Shown piece by piece: positions 1 through 9,169 of a stretch of DNA of 35,806 nucleotides. A program made the position numbers and the translations under genes. Position 1 is the stretch's first letter. Every line of letters starts with the position of its first letter. This DNA is from Clostridia bacterium. Its GTDB lineage: Bacteria > Bacillota > Clostridia > Christensenellales > Aristaeellaceae. The stretch is from positions 1-35,806 of the forward strand of contig JAFQQU010000028.1 in assembly GCA_017410445.1 (NCBI GenBank), read 5' to 3'. A model generated the notes under the pieces. The model did no database searches, had not been told where the DNA came from, and saw nothing but the letters and a program-made list of their open reading frames with translations.

Positions 1-46
1 GTTTGCTCTGCTTATTCATAAAAGAGGAAGGAGCTGCCGAGGCAAT

Positions 47-2785
47 TCAGCTCCGGAGCAGCTCCTGAAAGCGGACGAGCACCTTGGACGCCTGCATCGG
101 AAGGATGGCTTCGACGTCATCGGCGATGAAAAGGGCAGCCTGAGGATCGGCAAAGGGAATGCCCCGGGCGTCGACGCGGCGGCGGCGGGCGCAATTGAGC
201 TGATCCAGCAGGATTTCCATGGCGCCGCCGTTGCCTGTGGAGACATCGCGGGTCTCATAGATGGCCTGACACAGCTTGTGCAGGCAGTATACGGCGTCCT
301 CATCCGCGGTCTGACCGGCGGACTGCATCATGCGCAGCAGGATTTCCAGCAGCTCATCGCCGGTATAGTCGTTCAGGACGAGGCGCATGAAACGACGGGA
401 ACCGCCTTTGTCCCTTTGGATAAGCTGCTCCATTTCCTCAGGATAGCCGGCCAGAACCAGCTGGAAGGGCTTGCTGCGGTCAGTCAGCGGAGCCATCAGC
501 GCTTCATAGGCAGCCGTCCGGCCCGGCTGGATGAGCTGATGCGCTTCATCAACAAACAGGACGCCCTTGCGGTCGGCGGCGTCGCGGATCCATTCGAGGA
601 TCATGGCCTCATTGCCGCCGGAATAGGGGGAATTAAGCTCCGAAGCAGAGTGTGCGATGACGGAGCTGGTCGCGCTGAGGCCGAGGCCATAATAGAAGCT
701 GCCCAGCATGTTGGCAACGGTGGTTTTGCCAACGCCGGGATTGCCTTCGATGGCGATGGCGCGGGTGAAGAGCTTATCGATGGGCAGTCCGTGTGCTATA
801 TGGTCTCTGATTTCCCGTTCGCGATCCGACAGGAACAGGGATACCGTCTCCATGCCGACCATTCGTTCGCGGATGTTTCTGAGGATGGCATCCAGCGAGT
901 GAGCGGTCTCCCGGGGGCGGAACCATTCAGCGCTGCGGCTGTCATCGAGGCAGAACTGCGGGATTCCGACGATCCGGTCTTCGCCGGATGCATCACAGGC
1001 GGCGTTGGCCAGTTTGATCATGGCGTCAGCGTTTCCGAAGCTGCGGCGGTTGCGTTCGTCGTAAATGCGCTGAACGAAGCAGTCAATCGGCGCGGAACCG
1101 CCGGAGGAGGACGTCAGGAGAGTGGGATCGACGGTGCAGCCGCGTTCGGCGATCCGATCGAGCAGGATCGTGCGCAGGACGTCAGGCTCATAGTCCGGAA
1201 TGACGAGCTCGCAGGAGAAGCCTTCGTAATTGAACCGGCGGGGCAGGCCGTCGTCCATTTTCAGGACTTCGCGGACTTCGGATTCGTATCCGCAGAGTAC
1301 CAGGCAGAAGTGACGCTCGGGGCTGGTCATTGCACGGACCAGCGTTTCGACGATTTCAATGCCCGTACCCGCATGGTTGACGCCGCCGTCCTTGCTTTTG
1401 CAGATGGACTGAGCATCATCGATGACCAGAACGCCCTCCTCCGCAGCGTCGCAGGCTGCCAGTACGTTCTGGCGGACGCCGCCGACCAGCGAGGAGACCA
1501 GCTTGTCCTGACCGGTCTGATGTACATGACCGAGGCGGAGAATGTTTGCCTCCTTCAGGATCTGGCCGATATAGCGCGACAGCGTGGACTTTCCGGTGCC
1601 GGGATTGCCCATTAGGAGGAAATTGGGGACGGGAACGCGCTCGGCATCGCAAGAGGGATCCGGAATACAGGCGCGGAGGCAATCCAGAGACGGAATCTGA
1701 TCCTGAGGCTGTTCATTCTTATGTTTATCACGCAATTCCTTGACCCGTTTGCGCAGAAGGGCGTCCATTTTGGAGAATTCACGGTATACGGGTTCCCAGC
1801 CGGGGCGGTTGACCGATTCCAGCGCTGAGACGCGGCTGCGGACCGGAATTTCAAGAAGACGGTCTACTGCGTCGCAGGTCAGAGGTGCGCTGCTGTTGTT
1901 GGTATAAGCGGTCAGCAAATTGATCAGCTCGCGCAGAGTGCAGTAGGCGTCCGGCGAGCGATTGAAGCGGGAGGCATAAACCAGCTCTTCGGCCAGCAGG
2001 CCGGCGGGCGCACCCAGACGGAGGCGGCGGCCCGGCTGCGTGCCGATTCCCATCTGAAGGCGCTTGAGGAGCAGAAGCAGCTCGTCTGTTCCGGGCGCGC
2101 CCATGCGGAAGGTGGTTTGCGGATTCATGGAAGCCTGATCCATACTGCCGGCGGTGGTGAAGTAGCTGCTCAGCTGATAAGAGGCGAGAGTCTGTATGAG
2201 GGTGGTGCAGTTATATTCGGTGCCCGGAGCGATCATCAGACAGAGGGAACGGTTCAGACTGCGCTGCAGGCCGGTCAGCAGTTCGTCGATCAGCGCGGGA
2301 CTGGCGCCCAGCGGAGTGGTGAGGATGTTGTAGAAGATGATAGCCATGCTGGCGTCGGGCTGCTTCTGCAGCTTCAGCATGGCTGCGACGAACTCCGGAA
2401 GCTGCCAGTTTCTCTTGCTGAAGACGATGCGGTTTTCCTGCGCGGGAATGGCAGCCGGGCCGGGCGCGGCAGAAGACAGGTTCGGCGCTCCCCGGCGGCG
2501 GACCAGATCGGCGGCAGCGCTGTCCGGGGCCCCGCGCAGAGGCGCTGTCGGAGATGTCTGATCGAAGAAGAAACGGGCGCTGTCCTGATCCAGCGTGAAA
2601 GCGCCGCGGTTGCCTTCAGAGCCGTAGAAGATAATGTGCTTGAAACCGTGGCTCTTGAGCAGATCCAGCAAATATTGCTCGATATCCCGGATCTGCATGT
2701 CTGGCGGCAGGAAGAGATCGTTGACACGCCCGTGAATCAGCCCCAGACGGCTGATCGGGAGCAAGGCGTCGATAAAGCTTTTCAT
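47..2785 (-). CDS. Double AAA+ ATPase, CbbX/CfxQ/SpoVK type
   Basis: A 912-aa protein with two AAA+ modules of the CbbX/CfxQ/SpoVK class, which work as ring remodelling motors. The first Walker A is GNPGTGKS at residues 393-400, followed by a Walker B of the form VLVIDDAQ. The second Walker A is GNPGVGKT at 681-688, with Walker B VLFVDEAHQL and a following LAGYPEEM stretch typical of the family. Residues 1 to about 340 have no P-loop but keep hydrophobic strand patterns (for example MAIIFYN), so they may be a third, degenerate nucleotide-binding domain or an adaptor; this is inference. The ATG at 2785 has AAAGGAG upstream. It is the last gene of the minus-strand operon in this window. The ATPase call is firm; the substrate is unknown. 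Its neighbours suggest it serves the same system as the TraD-like ATPases upstream. Confidence 0.93.
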   Translation of the reverse strand: MKSFIDALLPISRLGLIHGRVNDLFLPPDMQIRDIEQYLLDLLKSHGFKHIIFYGSEGNRGAFTLDQDSARFFFDQTSPTAPLRGAPDSAAADLVRRRGAPNLSSAAPGPAAIPAQENRIVFSKRNWQLPEFVAAMLKLQKQPDASMAIIFYNILTTPLGASPALIDELLTGLQRSLNRSLCLMIAPGTEYNCTTLIQTLASYQLSSYFTTAGSMDQASMNPQTTFRMGAPGTDELLLLLKRLQMGIGTQPGRRLRLGAPAGLLAEELVYASRFNRSPDAYCTLRELINLLTAYTNNSSAPLTCDAVDRLLEIPVRSRVSALESVNRPGWEPVYREFSKMDALLRKRVKELRDKHKNEQPQDQIPSLDCLRACIPDPSCDAERVPVPNFLLMGNPGTGKSTLSRYIGQILKEANILRLGHVHQTGQDKLVSSLVGGVRQNVLAACDAAEEGVLVIDDAQSICKSKDGGVNHAGTGIEIVETLVRAMTSPERHFCLVLCGYESEVREVLKMDDGLPRRFNYEGFSCELVIPDYEPDVLRTILLDRIAERGCTVDPTLLTSSSGGSAPIDCFVQRIYDERNRRSFGNADAMIKLANAACDASGEDRIVGIPQFCLDDSRSAEWFRPRETAHSLDAILRNIRERMVGMETVSLFLSDREREIRDHIAHGLPIDKLFTRAIAIEGNPGVGKTTVANMLGSFYYGLGLSATSSVIAHSASELNSPYSGGNEAMILEWIRDAADRKGVLFVDEAHQLIQPGRTAAYEALMAPLTDRSKPFQLVLAGYPEEMEQLIQRDKGGSRRFMRLVLNDYTGDELLEILLRMMQSAGQTADEDAVYCLHKLCQAIYETRDVSTGNGGAMEILLDQLNCARRRRVDARGIPFADPQAALFIADDVEAILPMQASKVLVRFQELLRS

Positions 2786-2818
2786 GGCAGTTTCTCCTTT
2801 CGTATAGTGGATGGGCCG

Positions 2819-4273
2819 TCAGTTTTCAGTGCGGACGCGCGCGGGCTCGGCGCGGAGCAGCTCCAGATTGGCATACTGCGGTAAGGCGGTCGGACGGTTG
2901 ACCTGACCGCTGCAGTGCAGCTCTGCTTCGACGCCGTCTCCGCTCAGGCTTTCGGTCAGATAGCTGCGCAGGGAATCCAGCTCCTGCTCGGACGGCTGTA
3001 CGCCCTCTCCGGGCACAACATGCATGCCCAGCCGGATCGAATCCATATCCTGTGCGGCGTCCGAATCCAAAGAGACGACCAGCTGCGCGCCGGTCGGGTC
3101 GGTAAAGAGCAGAGCCAGCTCTTGCGTCTTGTCATCCTGAGGCTGAACGGCGCTTTGGCAGTGGAAATTGTTGTCATGCATGGCGCTGATAATGGTTTCG
3201 GCCGTATAGAGCTTCTGATAGTAGCTCAGCATTTGCTGCGAGGAGCTTTCCATCATGCGGCGGGCAGCGGGATGCAGATCCTGCTCGAAATGATACTCCA
3301 GAGCGTCCAGCTCGCTTCTGTTGGCATGGCGGGCGGTTTCAATGGCCCGCTGGAGATCATCGGAGGTAGAATCCCAGAGCCCCTGAGAGTATTCGGCGAG
3401 GTTGGCTTCTTCCGGCCGGCCGGTATTCGGATCGATGAAGCGGAAGCTGCGGCAGGCGCCCAGTTCGGCCTGCAGGCCTTCCATGCGGGTGAGCAGGTCG
3501 GCGCGCAGTTCATCCTCCTCAAATTGACGATCGGCATGCTCGGAGATCAGCGTCAGACCGCTCACAACGGCATACTGCGCCTGTACGCAGGCGTTCTGCA
3601 GATTGCCGTTCAGGAAGGCCTGCTCGGATTCGCGGACCTGTCGTTCGATTTCTTCGGCGGAGCGGACGAACTGATCGTCGCCGGATTTGGCAGCATCCTG
3701 CAGCAGGGTCAGCGTTTCCCGGGCGTCCATGATGCTCTCTGCAGTCAGACGGTTCTGAATCTGACGGTTCCGCTCATCCTGCGCGGCCCAATCGGCCAGT
3801 TCGCGGCGGAGCCTGTATGCCTGTTGGCTGGCGGCAAGGATATCGGCCATGTCCTTCATGGCTTCCCGGCGAAGCGTTTCTCGCTCCTGGCGCAAGGATT
3901 CTGCGCGCATTTCCCGATCAACGGCTTCGCGTGCGGCGGCCATGGCCTGAGGATCGGGACGGCGCGAAGAGGCTGCGTCACGGAGCTGCGCGCCCTGCCT
4001 GCGGACGGCTTCGATGTGTCTGGCTCTGGCCAGATCAGCCTGCTCGGTTTGCCGGTCCATGCGGTTCTGAAGGGACTGAACGGCCGTGCGCAGCGTGGGG
4101 CTGGCATTCTGCGAGGCATTCAGCCGGTTTTTGCGGTAAACCCGGTATCCGGTCTGCGCAACTTTATAGGTAGCATAAGCAGCGCCGCTGGCCAGCGCAG
4201 CGCCGGCGACGACGGGGAGAGCACCAAGAATCAATGCGCCTCCTACAAGAACTCCAAAGGAATCTCCACTCAT
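2819..4273 (-). CDS. Membrane-anchored coiled-coil protein of unknown function
   Basis: A 484-aa protein, not recognised as a known family. Residues about 6-38 form a Gly/Ala-rich hydrophobic segment able to act as a membrane anchor. About 300 residues of charged heptad-like helix follow, rich in Arg, Glu, Gln and Ala. The C-terminal third looks like a compact alpha/beta domain. That end resembles the end of the next downstream gene (4295-5392 encodes the upstream neighbour in transcription order): both have a Tyr-rich helix, then a short strand pair and a stretch of the type LALLFTDPTGAQ or FRIRIRFVPV, so the two may be distant paralogues. The ATG at 4273 follows AAAGGAG. It lies 33 bp before the AAA+ gene in the same operon, so a role as membrane tether or scaffold for that motor is plausible but unproven. 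Confidence 0.85.
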   Translation of the reverse strand: MSGDSFGVLVGGALILGALPVVAGAALASGAAYATYKVAQTGYRVYRKNRLNASQNASPTLRTAVQSLQNRMDRQTEQADLARARHIEAVRRQGAQLRDAASSRRPDPQAMAAAREAVDREMRAESLRQERETLRREAMKDMADILAASQQAYRLRRELADWAAQDERNRQIQNRLTAESIMDARETLTLLQDAAKSGDDQFVRSAEEIERQVRESEQAFLNGNLQNACVQAQYAVVSGLTLISEHADRQFEEDELRADLLTRMEGLQAELGACRSFRFIDPNTGRPEEANLAEYSQGLWDSTSDDLQRAIETARHANRSELDALEYHFEQDLHPAARRMMESSSQQMLSYYQKLYTAETIISAMHDNNFHCQSAVQPQDDKTQELALLFTDPTGAQLVVSLDSDAAQDMDSIRLGMHVVPGEGVQPSEQELDSLRSYLTESLSGDGVEAELHCSGQVNRPTALPQYANLELLRAEPARVRTEN

Positions 4274-4294
4274 AAATGATTCTCCTTTCTTTGC

Positions 4295-5392
4295 TTACAG
4301 TCTGCGGACTGCCTGTGCGGCGCCCAGCGGCTGTTCAGGTTCATCTAAATGCAATTTTTTCCTGAGTCCGGGTCCCTTATCATTAAGGACGATAATCTGT
4401 GCGGACGGATTTTCGTTCAGCAAGCGCTTCTGCCAAACCTGAACAAGCATCCGGCCTTGCGCCTCGGTGGTATAGCCGCAATCTATACATTCGACAGTGA
4501 CTATATTGGACACGGCGATGCCCTGGCGTCGGACGGGAACGAAACGGATTCTGATGCGGAAGCTGTCGGCCAACCCGGCCAGGATGGTATAGGGATTGAG
4601 GGGGGCATGATCGTCAAATCCGGATGATTCCAGCGTATAACCCTCGTTTTGCAGCAGAAATGCAGTTCGCTGGCCCTGTTCACTGCGCTCGTCGGAATAA
4701 TACATTTCCCGGTCGGCGGCAGTGACCGCCGTGGAGCAGCGGACCTCAATCTTGGGAATATCGCGCAGCAAGGCGGATAAGCCGCTCTGTGGAGGCAGAG
4801 TACCGCTGCGGAAAGCTGCCTGAAGATCGGTCCGCGCGGGGGTCAGCAAGGTTTTATTGAGCTGATCAATCTCTTCTCGGGCTGCTCCGTACAGACCGGA
4901 GCTGAAATAGTTCAGGCAGTCGGCATCCCTCAGAAATGTTCCGGCCGGGGTAGCATAGGGAGACTGAACCGCTTCGTCCAGCATCCGAATCAATGCGTCG
5001 GCACGGGCAGCGCATGCATTGAACAGAGTCACCCACTGCTGTTCGGCGTCCTGAATCCGGGCGGACAGCAGGCGCGCCTGTGACAGGGCAACCGAGGCGT
5101 AGGCCGCTGCGGCGTCGGTCATGCCGGCGCTGATCCAGCTGCGGCAGCGATTAAGCGACTCGGCGACGACATCCCTCTGACCGGGCGCGAAGAATTCATG
5201 TGCCATGCCGGAGAGGGCATTCAGCTCAGATTCAGCCTGAGCGACGGCCTGCTGCGCCTGCTCCGCAGTGGTCTGGCGCTGATTGCTGCGGTTGATGATG
5301 CGTTGAGCTTCTTCCTGAAGCCGGCTGATTTCAGTCTCCAGCTCCCGGATGCGCTGGCGGTTTGAAGGATCGGCGTGCAGTTCATGAGCCAT
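4295..5392 (-). CDS. Coiled-coil protein of unknown function
   Basis: A 365-aa protein I cannot assign. Residues about 10-60 are a clear coiled coil (repeated Glu/Gln/Leu/Arg heptads) and the middle is helical and Ala-rich. The C-terminal 150 residues look alpha/beta, with a Cys pair in the context ECIDCGY. No signal peptide or membrane segment is visible, so it is probably cytoplasmic. The ATG at 5392 follows GGGAGGTG. It is separated by 6 bp from the preceding gene and 21 bp from the following one, so the three are almost certainly co-transcribed. Its C-terminal part resembles that of the 484-aa membrane protein next to it, suggesting an old duplication in which only one copy kept an anchor. 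A scaffold role for the neighbouring AAA+ ATPase is a guess from context. Confidence 0.83.
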   Translation of the reverse strand: MAHELHADPSNRQRIRELETEISRLQEEAQRIINRSNQRQTTAEQAQQAVAQAESELNALSGMAHEFFAPGQRDVVAESLNRCRSWISAGMTDAAAAYASVALSQARLLSARIQDAEQQWVTLFNACAARADALIRMLDEAVQSPYATPAGTFLRDADCLNYFSSGLYGAAREEIDQLNKTLLTPARTDLQAAFRSGTLPPQSGLSALLRDIPKIEVRCSTAVTAADREMYYSDERSEQGQRTAFLLQNEGYTLESSGFDDHAPLNPYTILAGLADSFRIRIRFVPVRRQGIAVSNIVTVECIDCGYTTEAQGRMLVQVWQKRLLNENPSAQIIVLNDKGPGLRKKLHLDEPEQPLGAAQAVRRL

Positions 5393-5398
5393 GAACGA

Positions 5399-6601
5399 TT
5401 ACACCTCCCGTTCAACCAGGCCGGAGCCTGTGGATACGGCGTGATTGATCTGTGCTGCGCGGCGTTCCCGATGTTCGATCAGAAGGCGGAGCTGCTCTTC
5501 GGCGCGGTTGACGAGCTGTCCGGCCTGATCAAGCAGGCCTTCGACGGATTCGGCTCCGGGGCCGGAGAGCGCAGAGCAGGAACGGAGGACGTTCAGCGAG
5601 GAACGGTATTCCTCGAGCGCCGTGCGGATTTCAGGCTCGTTCAGATCGAAAAGCTCAGTGCGGGCCAGCGCCTGATCGCGCATGCGGAGCGCTTCGTCCA
5701 GACGATCCTGAAGTTCCAGATTCGTGCGCTGTGCATCGCTGCGCTCAATTTCCAGCTCGCGGACGCGGGCCCGCAGGTCCTCGTCCGCCGGCTGAGCGGG
5801 ACGAGAAGCGACGGGAGTAGGCGGCGGGTTTGCCGGAGCGGGGGTGGATGTAGAAGCCGTGCGCGGGGCAGGCGGAGTCAGGATGGTCGGGGCGGAGGCC
5901 GCGGAGGGGGCAAGCGGCGGGTTTGCCAGAGCGGGGATGGAGGGAGAAGGTGTGCGCGGGGCAGGCGGGGTCAGGACAGTCGGGCCGGAGGCCGTGGAGG
6001 GAGCAAGCGGCGGGTTTGCCGGAGCGGGGATGGAGGGAGAAGGTGTGCGCGGGGCAGGCGGGGTCAGGACAGTCGGGCCGGAGACCGTGGAGGGAGCAGA
6101 CGGCGGGTTTGCCGGAGCGGGAGGGGTAGGCAGGACAACCGGACCGGAAGCAGCGATTCCGGGACGGCTGCGGATGGTATCAAAAATTCCGGGCCGGGTG
6201 GCGTTAAGGCCGGAAGTGATGGGAACGGTCTGGGTGTCGCCGGAAGCCGGGCTGCGGCGGCCAAAGGTCAGTTCGATGACGCCGTCCAGCAACTGTACGG
6301 TTTTCACGCGTTCATATTTCTTGGGCGGCTGGCCGTCGATGGTCAGGGTGACGTCCTGCGCGCCAGCTTCAAAGCTGAGGATGATGCTCTGATAATCGTC
6401 GCCGGGCAGACGATAGGCCTTGAAGCCTTCGATGTTGGTGGTCATAGCCCAGCCGAAAGCCTGGAGCGAGGGAAGATTCGGACTGAGCCGCATTCCCTGC
6501 TTCAGCTGTTCGGTGCCGGGTACTTTGATGACCACGGGGGTCCGGCGGTCATAGGACAAAATGATTTTTTTTCTGGAATCATAATTGATGCGTTCAGCCA
6601 T
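5399..6601 (-). CDS. Beta-rich N-terminal domain, Pro/Ala/Thr-rich repeats, coiled-coil C-terminus
   Basis: A 400-aa three-part protein of unknown family. Residues 1 to about 115 are beta-rich with alternating hydrophobic residues and look like a small sandwich domain. Residues about 130-265 are a low-complexity linker rich in Pro, Ala, Thr and Ser, built from 31-residue tandem repeats. Residues about 270-390 form a coiled coil. The N-terminal domain lacks the GGNDDRTG-type calcium motif expected of TerD, so I do not call it TerD despite the Ter-like neighbours. The ATG at 6601 follows AAGGAGG and overlaps the end of the radical SAM gene by 8 bp, implying translational coupling. The architecture (folded head, flexible stalk, coiled coil) fits a structural or adaptor subunit. 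Confidence 0.84.
   Translation of the reverse strand: MAERINYDSRKKIILSYDRRTPVVIKVPGTEQLKQGMRLSPNLPSLQAFGWAMTTNIEGFKAYRLPGDDYQSIILSFEAGAQDVTLTIDGQPPKKYERVKTVQLLDGVIELTFGRRSPASGDTQTVPITSGLNATRPGIFDTIRSRPGIAASGPVVLPTPPAPANPPSAPSTVSGPTVLTPPAPRTPSPSIPAPANPPLAPSTASGPTVLTPPAPRTPSPSIPALANPPLAPSAASAPTILTPPAPRTASTSTPAPANPPPTPVASRPAQPADEDLRARVRELEIERSDAQRTNLELQDRLDEALRMRDQALARTELFDLNEPEIRTALEEYRSSLNVLRSCSALSGPGAESVEGLLDQAGQLVNRAEEQLRLLIEHRERRAAQINHAVSTGSGLVEREV
5829..6108 (-). repeat. 93-bp tandem repeat, three units, inside a CDS
   Basis: The motif GGCGGGTTTGCC recurs with a spacing of exactly 93 bp four times, delimiting three nearly identical units. Each encodes 31 residues rich in Pro, Ala, Thr and Ser. 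The units keep frame, so this is a length-variable linker. Near-identity of the last two units points to recent duplication. Confidence 0.95.
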
Positions 6602-7199
6602 GACGATATACCTCCTTGAGTGTATTCCATACGTTCAGATGCTGGCGGTTCGGCACGCCGATCAGCTGGATGCTGCCGCTTTGCTGTCTCAATTCGACCT
6701 GACGGGCTTTATCCGTCCGGTAATACCGGGCTGCGATTTCTTCGGGAATGCGCCGGGTGAGAAGATGAATGCGCTGGTTATCCGATCCGACAGCGAACCG
6801 GCCCGAATCCTGTTCGCGCAGATAGGGGCCGTCGATGAGCAGGTCGGTTTCGCTGAGCAGCGCACAATAATCGGGATCGGTCAGCTCATCGCGCGTGTAT
6901 CCAGTGTAGACGATTACGCTGACCTGAGGTCTGCGATTGCGGATAAGGCGGATGAGATCGGTCAGCGCTCCGGCCTGAGCGAACGGCTCTCCGCCGCTCA
7001 GCGTCAGACCGTCTGCACCGGTGGAGAGGAACCAGTCTGCGAGAGCTTCCGGAGTTTCCTCGGAATAGTCGGAGCTGCGGTTCATATCGGATGCGATGCA
7101 TCCCTCACAAGCGCGCGGGCAGCCATGAACCCAAAGCGCTGCGCGGTTTCCGGGCCCCAGAAAGCGGACGTCTGCAGCCCTCATGGTATAGCGGATCAC
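6594..7199 (-). CDS. Radical SAM protein, NrdG-like activating enzyme family
   Basis: A 201-aa protein with the radical SAM cluster motif C27-x3-C31-x2-C34 in the context HGCPRACEGC, followed by the SAM-contacting GGEPF motif. Size and motif context match NrdG-type activases, which bind one [4Fe-4S] cluster, cleave S-adenosylmethionine and install a glycyl radical on a partner enzyme. No anaerobic ribonucleotide reductase or other glycyl-radical enzyme lies in the window, so the partner is either elsewhere or the enzyme modifies something else. I chose the GTG at 7199 because AAAGGGGG lies about 9 bases upstream; an ATG at 7184 would sit too far from it. It overlaps the next gene by 8 bp within the operon. 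Family confidence is high; a housekeeping nrdG role is doubtful. Confidence 0.9.
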   Translation of the reverse strand: MIRYTMRAADVRFLGPGNRAALWVHGCPRACEGCIASDMNRSSDYSEETPEALADWFLSTGADGLTLSGGEPFAQAGALTDLIRLIRNRRPQVSVIVYTGYTRDELTDPDYCALLSETDLLIDGPYLREQDSGRFAVGSDNQRIHLLTRRIPEEIAARYYRTDKARQVELRQQSGSIQLIGVPNRQHLNVWNTLKEVYRHG

Positions 7200-7218
7200 T
7201 CTGGTTTTCCCCCTTTCC

Positions 7219-7437
7219 CTAATGTCTTCTGAAGAAGCCGATCAGAGCGCCGATGGCGACGACGATGAGCAGGATCTGGAAGGCATATTCGATGAGGCCG
7301 TTGACCGTGCCCTGGAACCAGGAGCTGACCAAGTTCCAGTGGGTCATGACGGCGGCCAGACAGATAATTACGAAGAGGACTGCCCAGATGATCAGCCATC
7401 GGAGCAGCTTAGTACCTATAGTCTCATATTGATTCAT
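7219..7437 (-). CDS. Small membrane protein, two TM segments
   Basis: A 72-aa hydrophobic protein. Two membrane segments are visible at residues about 13-31 and about 48-66, joined by a short loop with Trp and Gln, and the protein ends in basic residues (RRH). There is no signal peptidase site and no family I recognise. The ATG at 7437 follows AAGGAGGAG with good spacing. It is directly upstream of the radical SAM gene and downstream of another two-TM protein, so the two may form a membrane subcomplex. The function is unknown. Confidence 0.82.
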   Translation of the reverse strand: MNQYETIGTKLLRWLIIWAVLFVIICLAAVMTHWNLVSSWFQGTVNGLIEYAFQILLIVVAIGALIGFFRRH

Positions 7438-7458
7438 GGGATCTCCTCCTTAAATACA

Positions 7459-7878
7459 TTAAAAGAAACGGCCCCTTCGGAATACAGAACGGAAAAGGAA
7501 CATGCCGATCAGCGCAAGGGTCAGAAAAGCAAGCACAGCAGACAAAATCTGCAGAATATTAGATACAATAGCGATGGAAACACATTCCCACCCGGTGATT
7601 ATGCAAACCACAATGAGGAGGGTCAGGAGCCCCAGCGCAAGATCGACTCCCCACAGGGAGGGCAGACTGTCCATGAAGGACGGGCGGAAGCGGCGGGCGC
7701 CCTGTCCGAACAGGGGCTGTGCATGGCGGTATCTTTCGCGGTGAGGCCCTCCGCGGTAGGAGCCGCCGGACGGAGTCTGCGGACGGGAGCTTCCACCGGG
7801 TCTGCCTCCGGGAGGCGGCGTGCCGCCTTTTCGGTTCAGTTCTGCGTACTTTTTCTCGAAATCAAAGTCATCCATCAT
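7459..7878 (-). CDS. Small membrane protein with Gly/Pro/Arg-rich N-terminus
   Basis: A 139-aa protein. Residues 1 to about 75 are polar and low in complexity (Gly, Pro, Arg, Ser), and residues about 78-132 hold two hydrophobic segments likely to span the membrane. It ends with an Arg-rich tail. No known family is recognised. The ATG at 7878 follows AAGGAGG; a second ATG lies one codon later. It lies 14 bp after the degenerate ATPase gene in the same operon. Two adjacent small membrane proteins between the TraD-like ATPases and the coiled-coil proteins suggest membrane docking of the complex (inference). Confidence 0.82.
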   Translation of the reverse strand: MMDDFDFEKKYAELNRKGGTPPPGGRPGGSSRPQTPSGGSYRGGPHRERYRHAQPLFGQGARRFRPSFMDSLPSLWGVDLALGLLTLLIVVCIITGWECVSIAIVSNILQILSAVLAFLTLALIGMFLFRSVFRRGRFF

Positions 7879-7892
7879 GATAAAAAGCCTCC

Positions 7893-9125
7893 TTAATAGT
7901 TTTCAGTGAGCAGCTGGCGGATGAGCAGGATATTAAAGGCGGAACACCCCCCAGTGAAGCCGGAGAATACGGCATCCATGCCCTTGCAGTCAGAGGGTGT
8001 CAGAACGGGACGGTCCCGGTAAACGGTGGCTACCTGATCATGGCGTTCGAAAGGAGCGCGGATCGGGCGGCCGCCGCTGGAGCGGTTGACGTCGGTATGG
8101 CTGTATCGGCCGTAGGTGTTCAGAACAGCATGGAGCGCATCGATGCTGCCAATGTCGCCATAGGGGAACAAGAGCTTGGTATGGAACTGGCTCAGCATCT
8201 CTGAACCGCCGGGCACAAAGGCAGGCGTGGGAGCGGACAGACACACCGACGCATACGGACTTGTGATCAGAGATGGAATGAGCTTCAGCAGAGGATCTTC
8301 TTTATTGGTCATTTCAACCGAATCGAAGACGACGGCCATGGGAATCTCGCAGGCGAGCAGCTGACTGATTTCGGCGGCCAGAACAGCGTTCAGCAAGGCC
8401 TGCGAGGAATCGCCCGCGGCATTGAGCACGACAACATGAGCACGGCCGCTGGTCAGCGCGTCTTCGGCGACAAACTGGATGTTCAGACCGTCGCGGAAGG
8501 GATTGCTGCTGCGGCAGACGCTGTCGGGCAGCTTGTACGCAATGTCGTTGAGCACATTGCGCACCAGATGACCGGCCTGCGCACAGGTTCTGAGCGGCTG
8601 AACTGACCAGTCCGGAATGCCGCTCCTCTCGGCAAAGGCGGCGATGGCATGATCGGGGCTGTTTGCCAGCAGTTTCATGCTGCTGATTGAGAGCGGGTTG
8701 ACTGTCGTGACAGCCCGGAGGAACGCCCACGTCCAGTCGCTGACCTGACCTTCGCCGGTGGGATCTTTAACCAGATCACTCAGCAATGTGTGCATCCGCT
8801 CGGCGGACAGGCCGTAGAGATAGTTGTAATCTGAGGATCTCGTCAGGCGGATGTCCTGAGGAAGCTTATGGCAGAGCGCGGCGTCCAGCGCCGAACCGCG
8901 TCCGGCCAGCACGATGACCGGAAGGGCGCATTCGTCTGCCAGCCGGTCGATGATGCTGTTGACTGCGGCGGCCCGCAGGTCCGAGTATCCGCCGGTGATG
9001 AAGGCGGATTTGGGCGGGCAGTACCTCCAGAGCGCGGAAAGCGACATGCGTCCAACCGGCGAAACCATGCGCTCTGCCCGGTTGAAATGGTCGGCTCTCC
9101 TGCTGATGGAATAGGGAGAAGGCAT
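7893..9125 (-). CDS. Degenerate TraD/VirD4-like ATPase paralogue lacking the P-loop
   Basis: A 410-aa protein that can be followed against its upstream neighbour (9170-10585). Where that protein has GGIGSGKTT, this one has GGYSDLRAA, so the P-loop Gly-Lys-Thr is lost. Where the neighbour has a Walker B (LYLICDEL), this has MAVVFDSVEM, in which the acidic pair is reduced to Asp-Ser. Other shared landmarks are the VVVLNAAGDSS strand-loop before a long helix, and the final third. It should therefore fold as a RecA-like motor domain without ATP hydrolysis, perhaps a regulatory subunit of a mixed ring. The ATG at 9125 follows AGAGGTG; the gap to the active paralogue is 44 bp. The alignment was made by eye, so homology is likely but not proven. 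Confidence 0.75.
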   Translation of the reverse strand: MPSPYSISRRADHFNRAERMVSPVGRMSLSALWRYCPPKSAFITGGYSDLRAAAVNSIIDRLADECALPVIVLAGRGSALDAALCHKLPQDIRLTRSSDYNYLYGLSAERMHTLLSDLVKDPTGEGQVSDWTWAFLRAVTTVNPLSISSMKLLANSPDHAIAAFAERSGIPDWSVQPLRTCAQAGHLVRNVLNDIAYKLPDSVCRSSNPFRDGLNIQFVAEDALTSGRAHVVVLNAAGDSSQALLNAVLAAEISQLLACEIPMAVVFDSVEMTNKEDPLLKLIPSLITSPYASVCLSAPTPAFVPGGSEMLSQFHTKLLFPYGDIGSIDALHAVLNTYGRYSHTDVNRSSGGRPIRAPFERHDQVATVYRDRPVLTPSDCKGMDAVFSGFTGGCSAFNILLIRQLLTENY

Positions 9126-9169
9126 TCAGATCACCTCTTCTGTTTTTTTGATGGGAAGCGGCCGCTTAT

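Noticed and set aside
278..1615. A 445-codon plus-strand open frame opposite the AAA+ gene.
   Set aside because: The opposite strand encodes two complete AAA+ modules with correct motifs. This frame is the mirrored codon pattern.
5399..6601. A TerD-like protein, expected near a TerY-P triad.
   Set aside because: The beta-rich N-terminal domain lacks the paired Asp calcium-binding motif and the length pattern of TerD.
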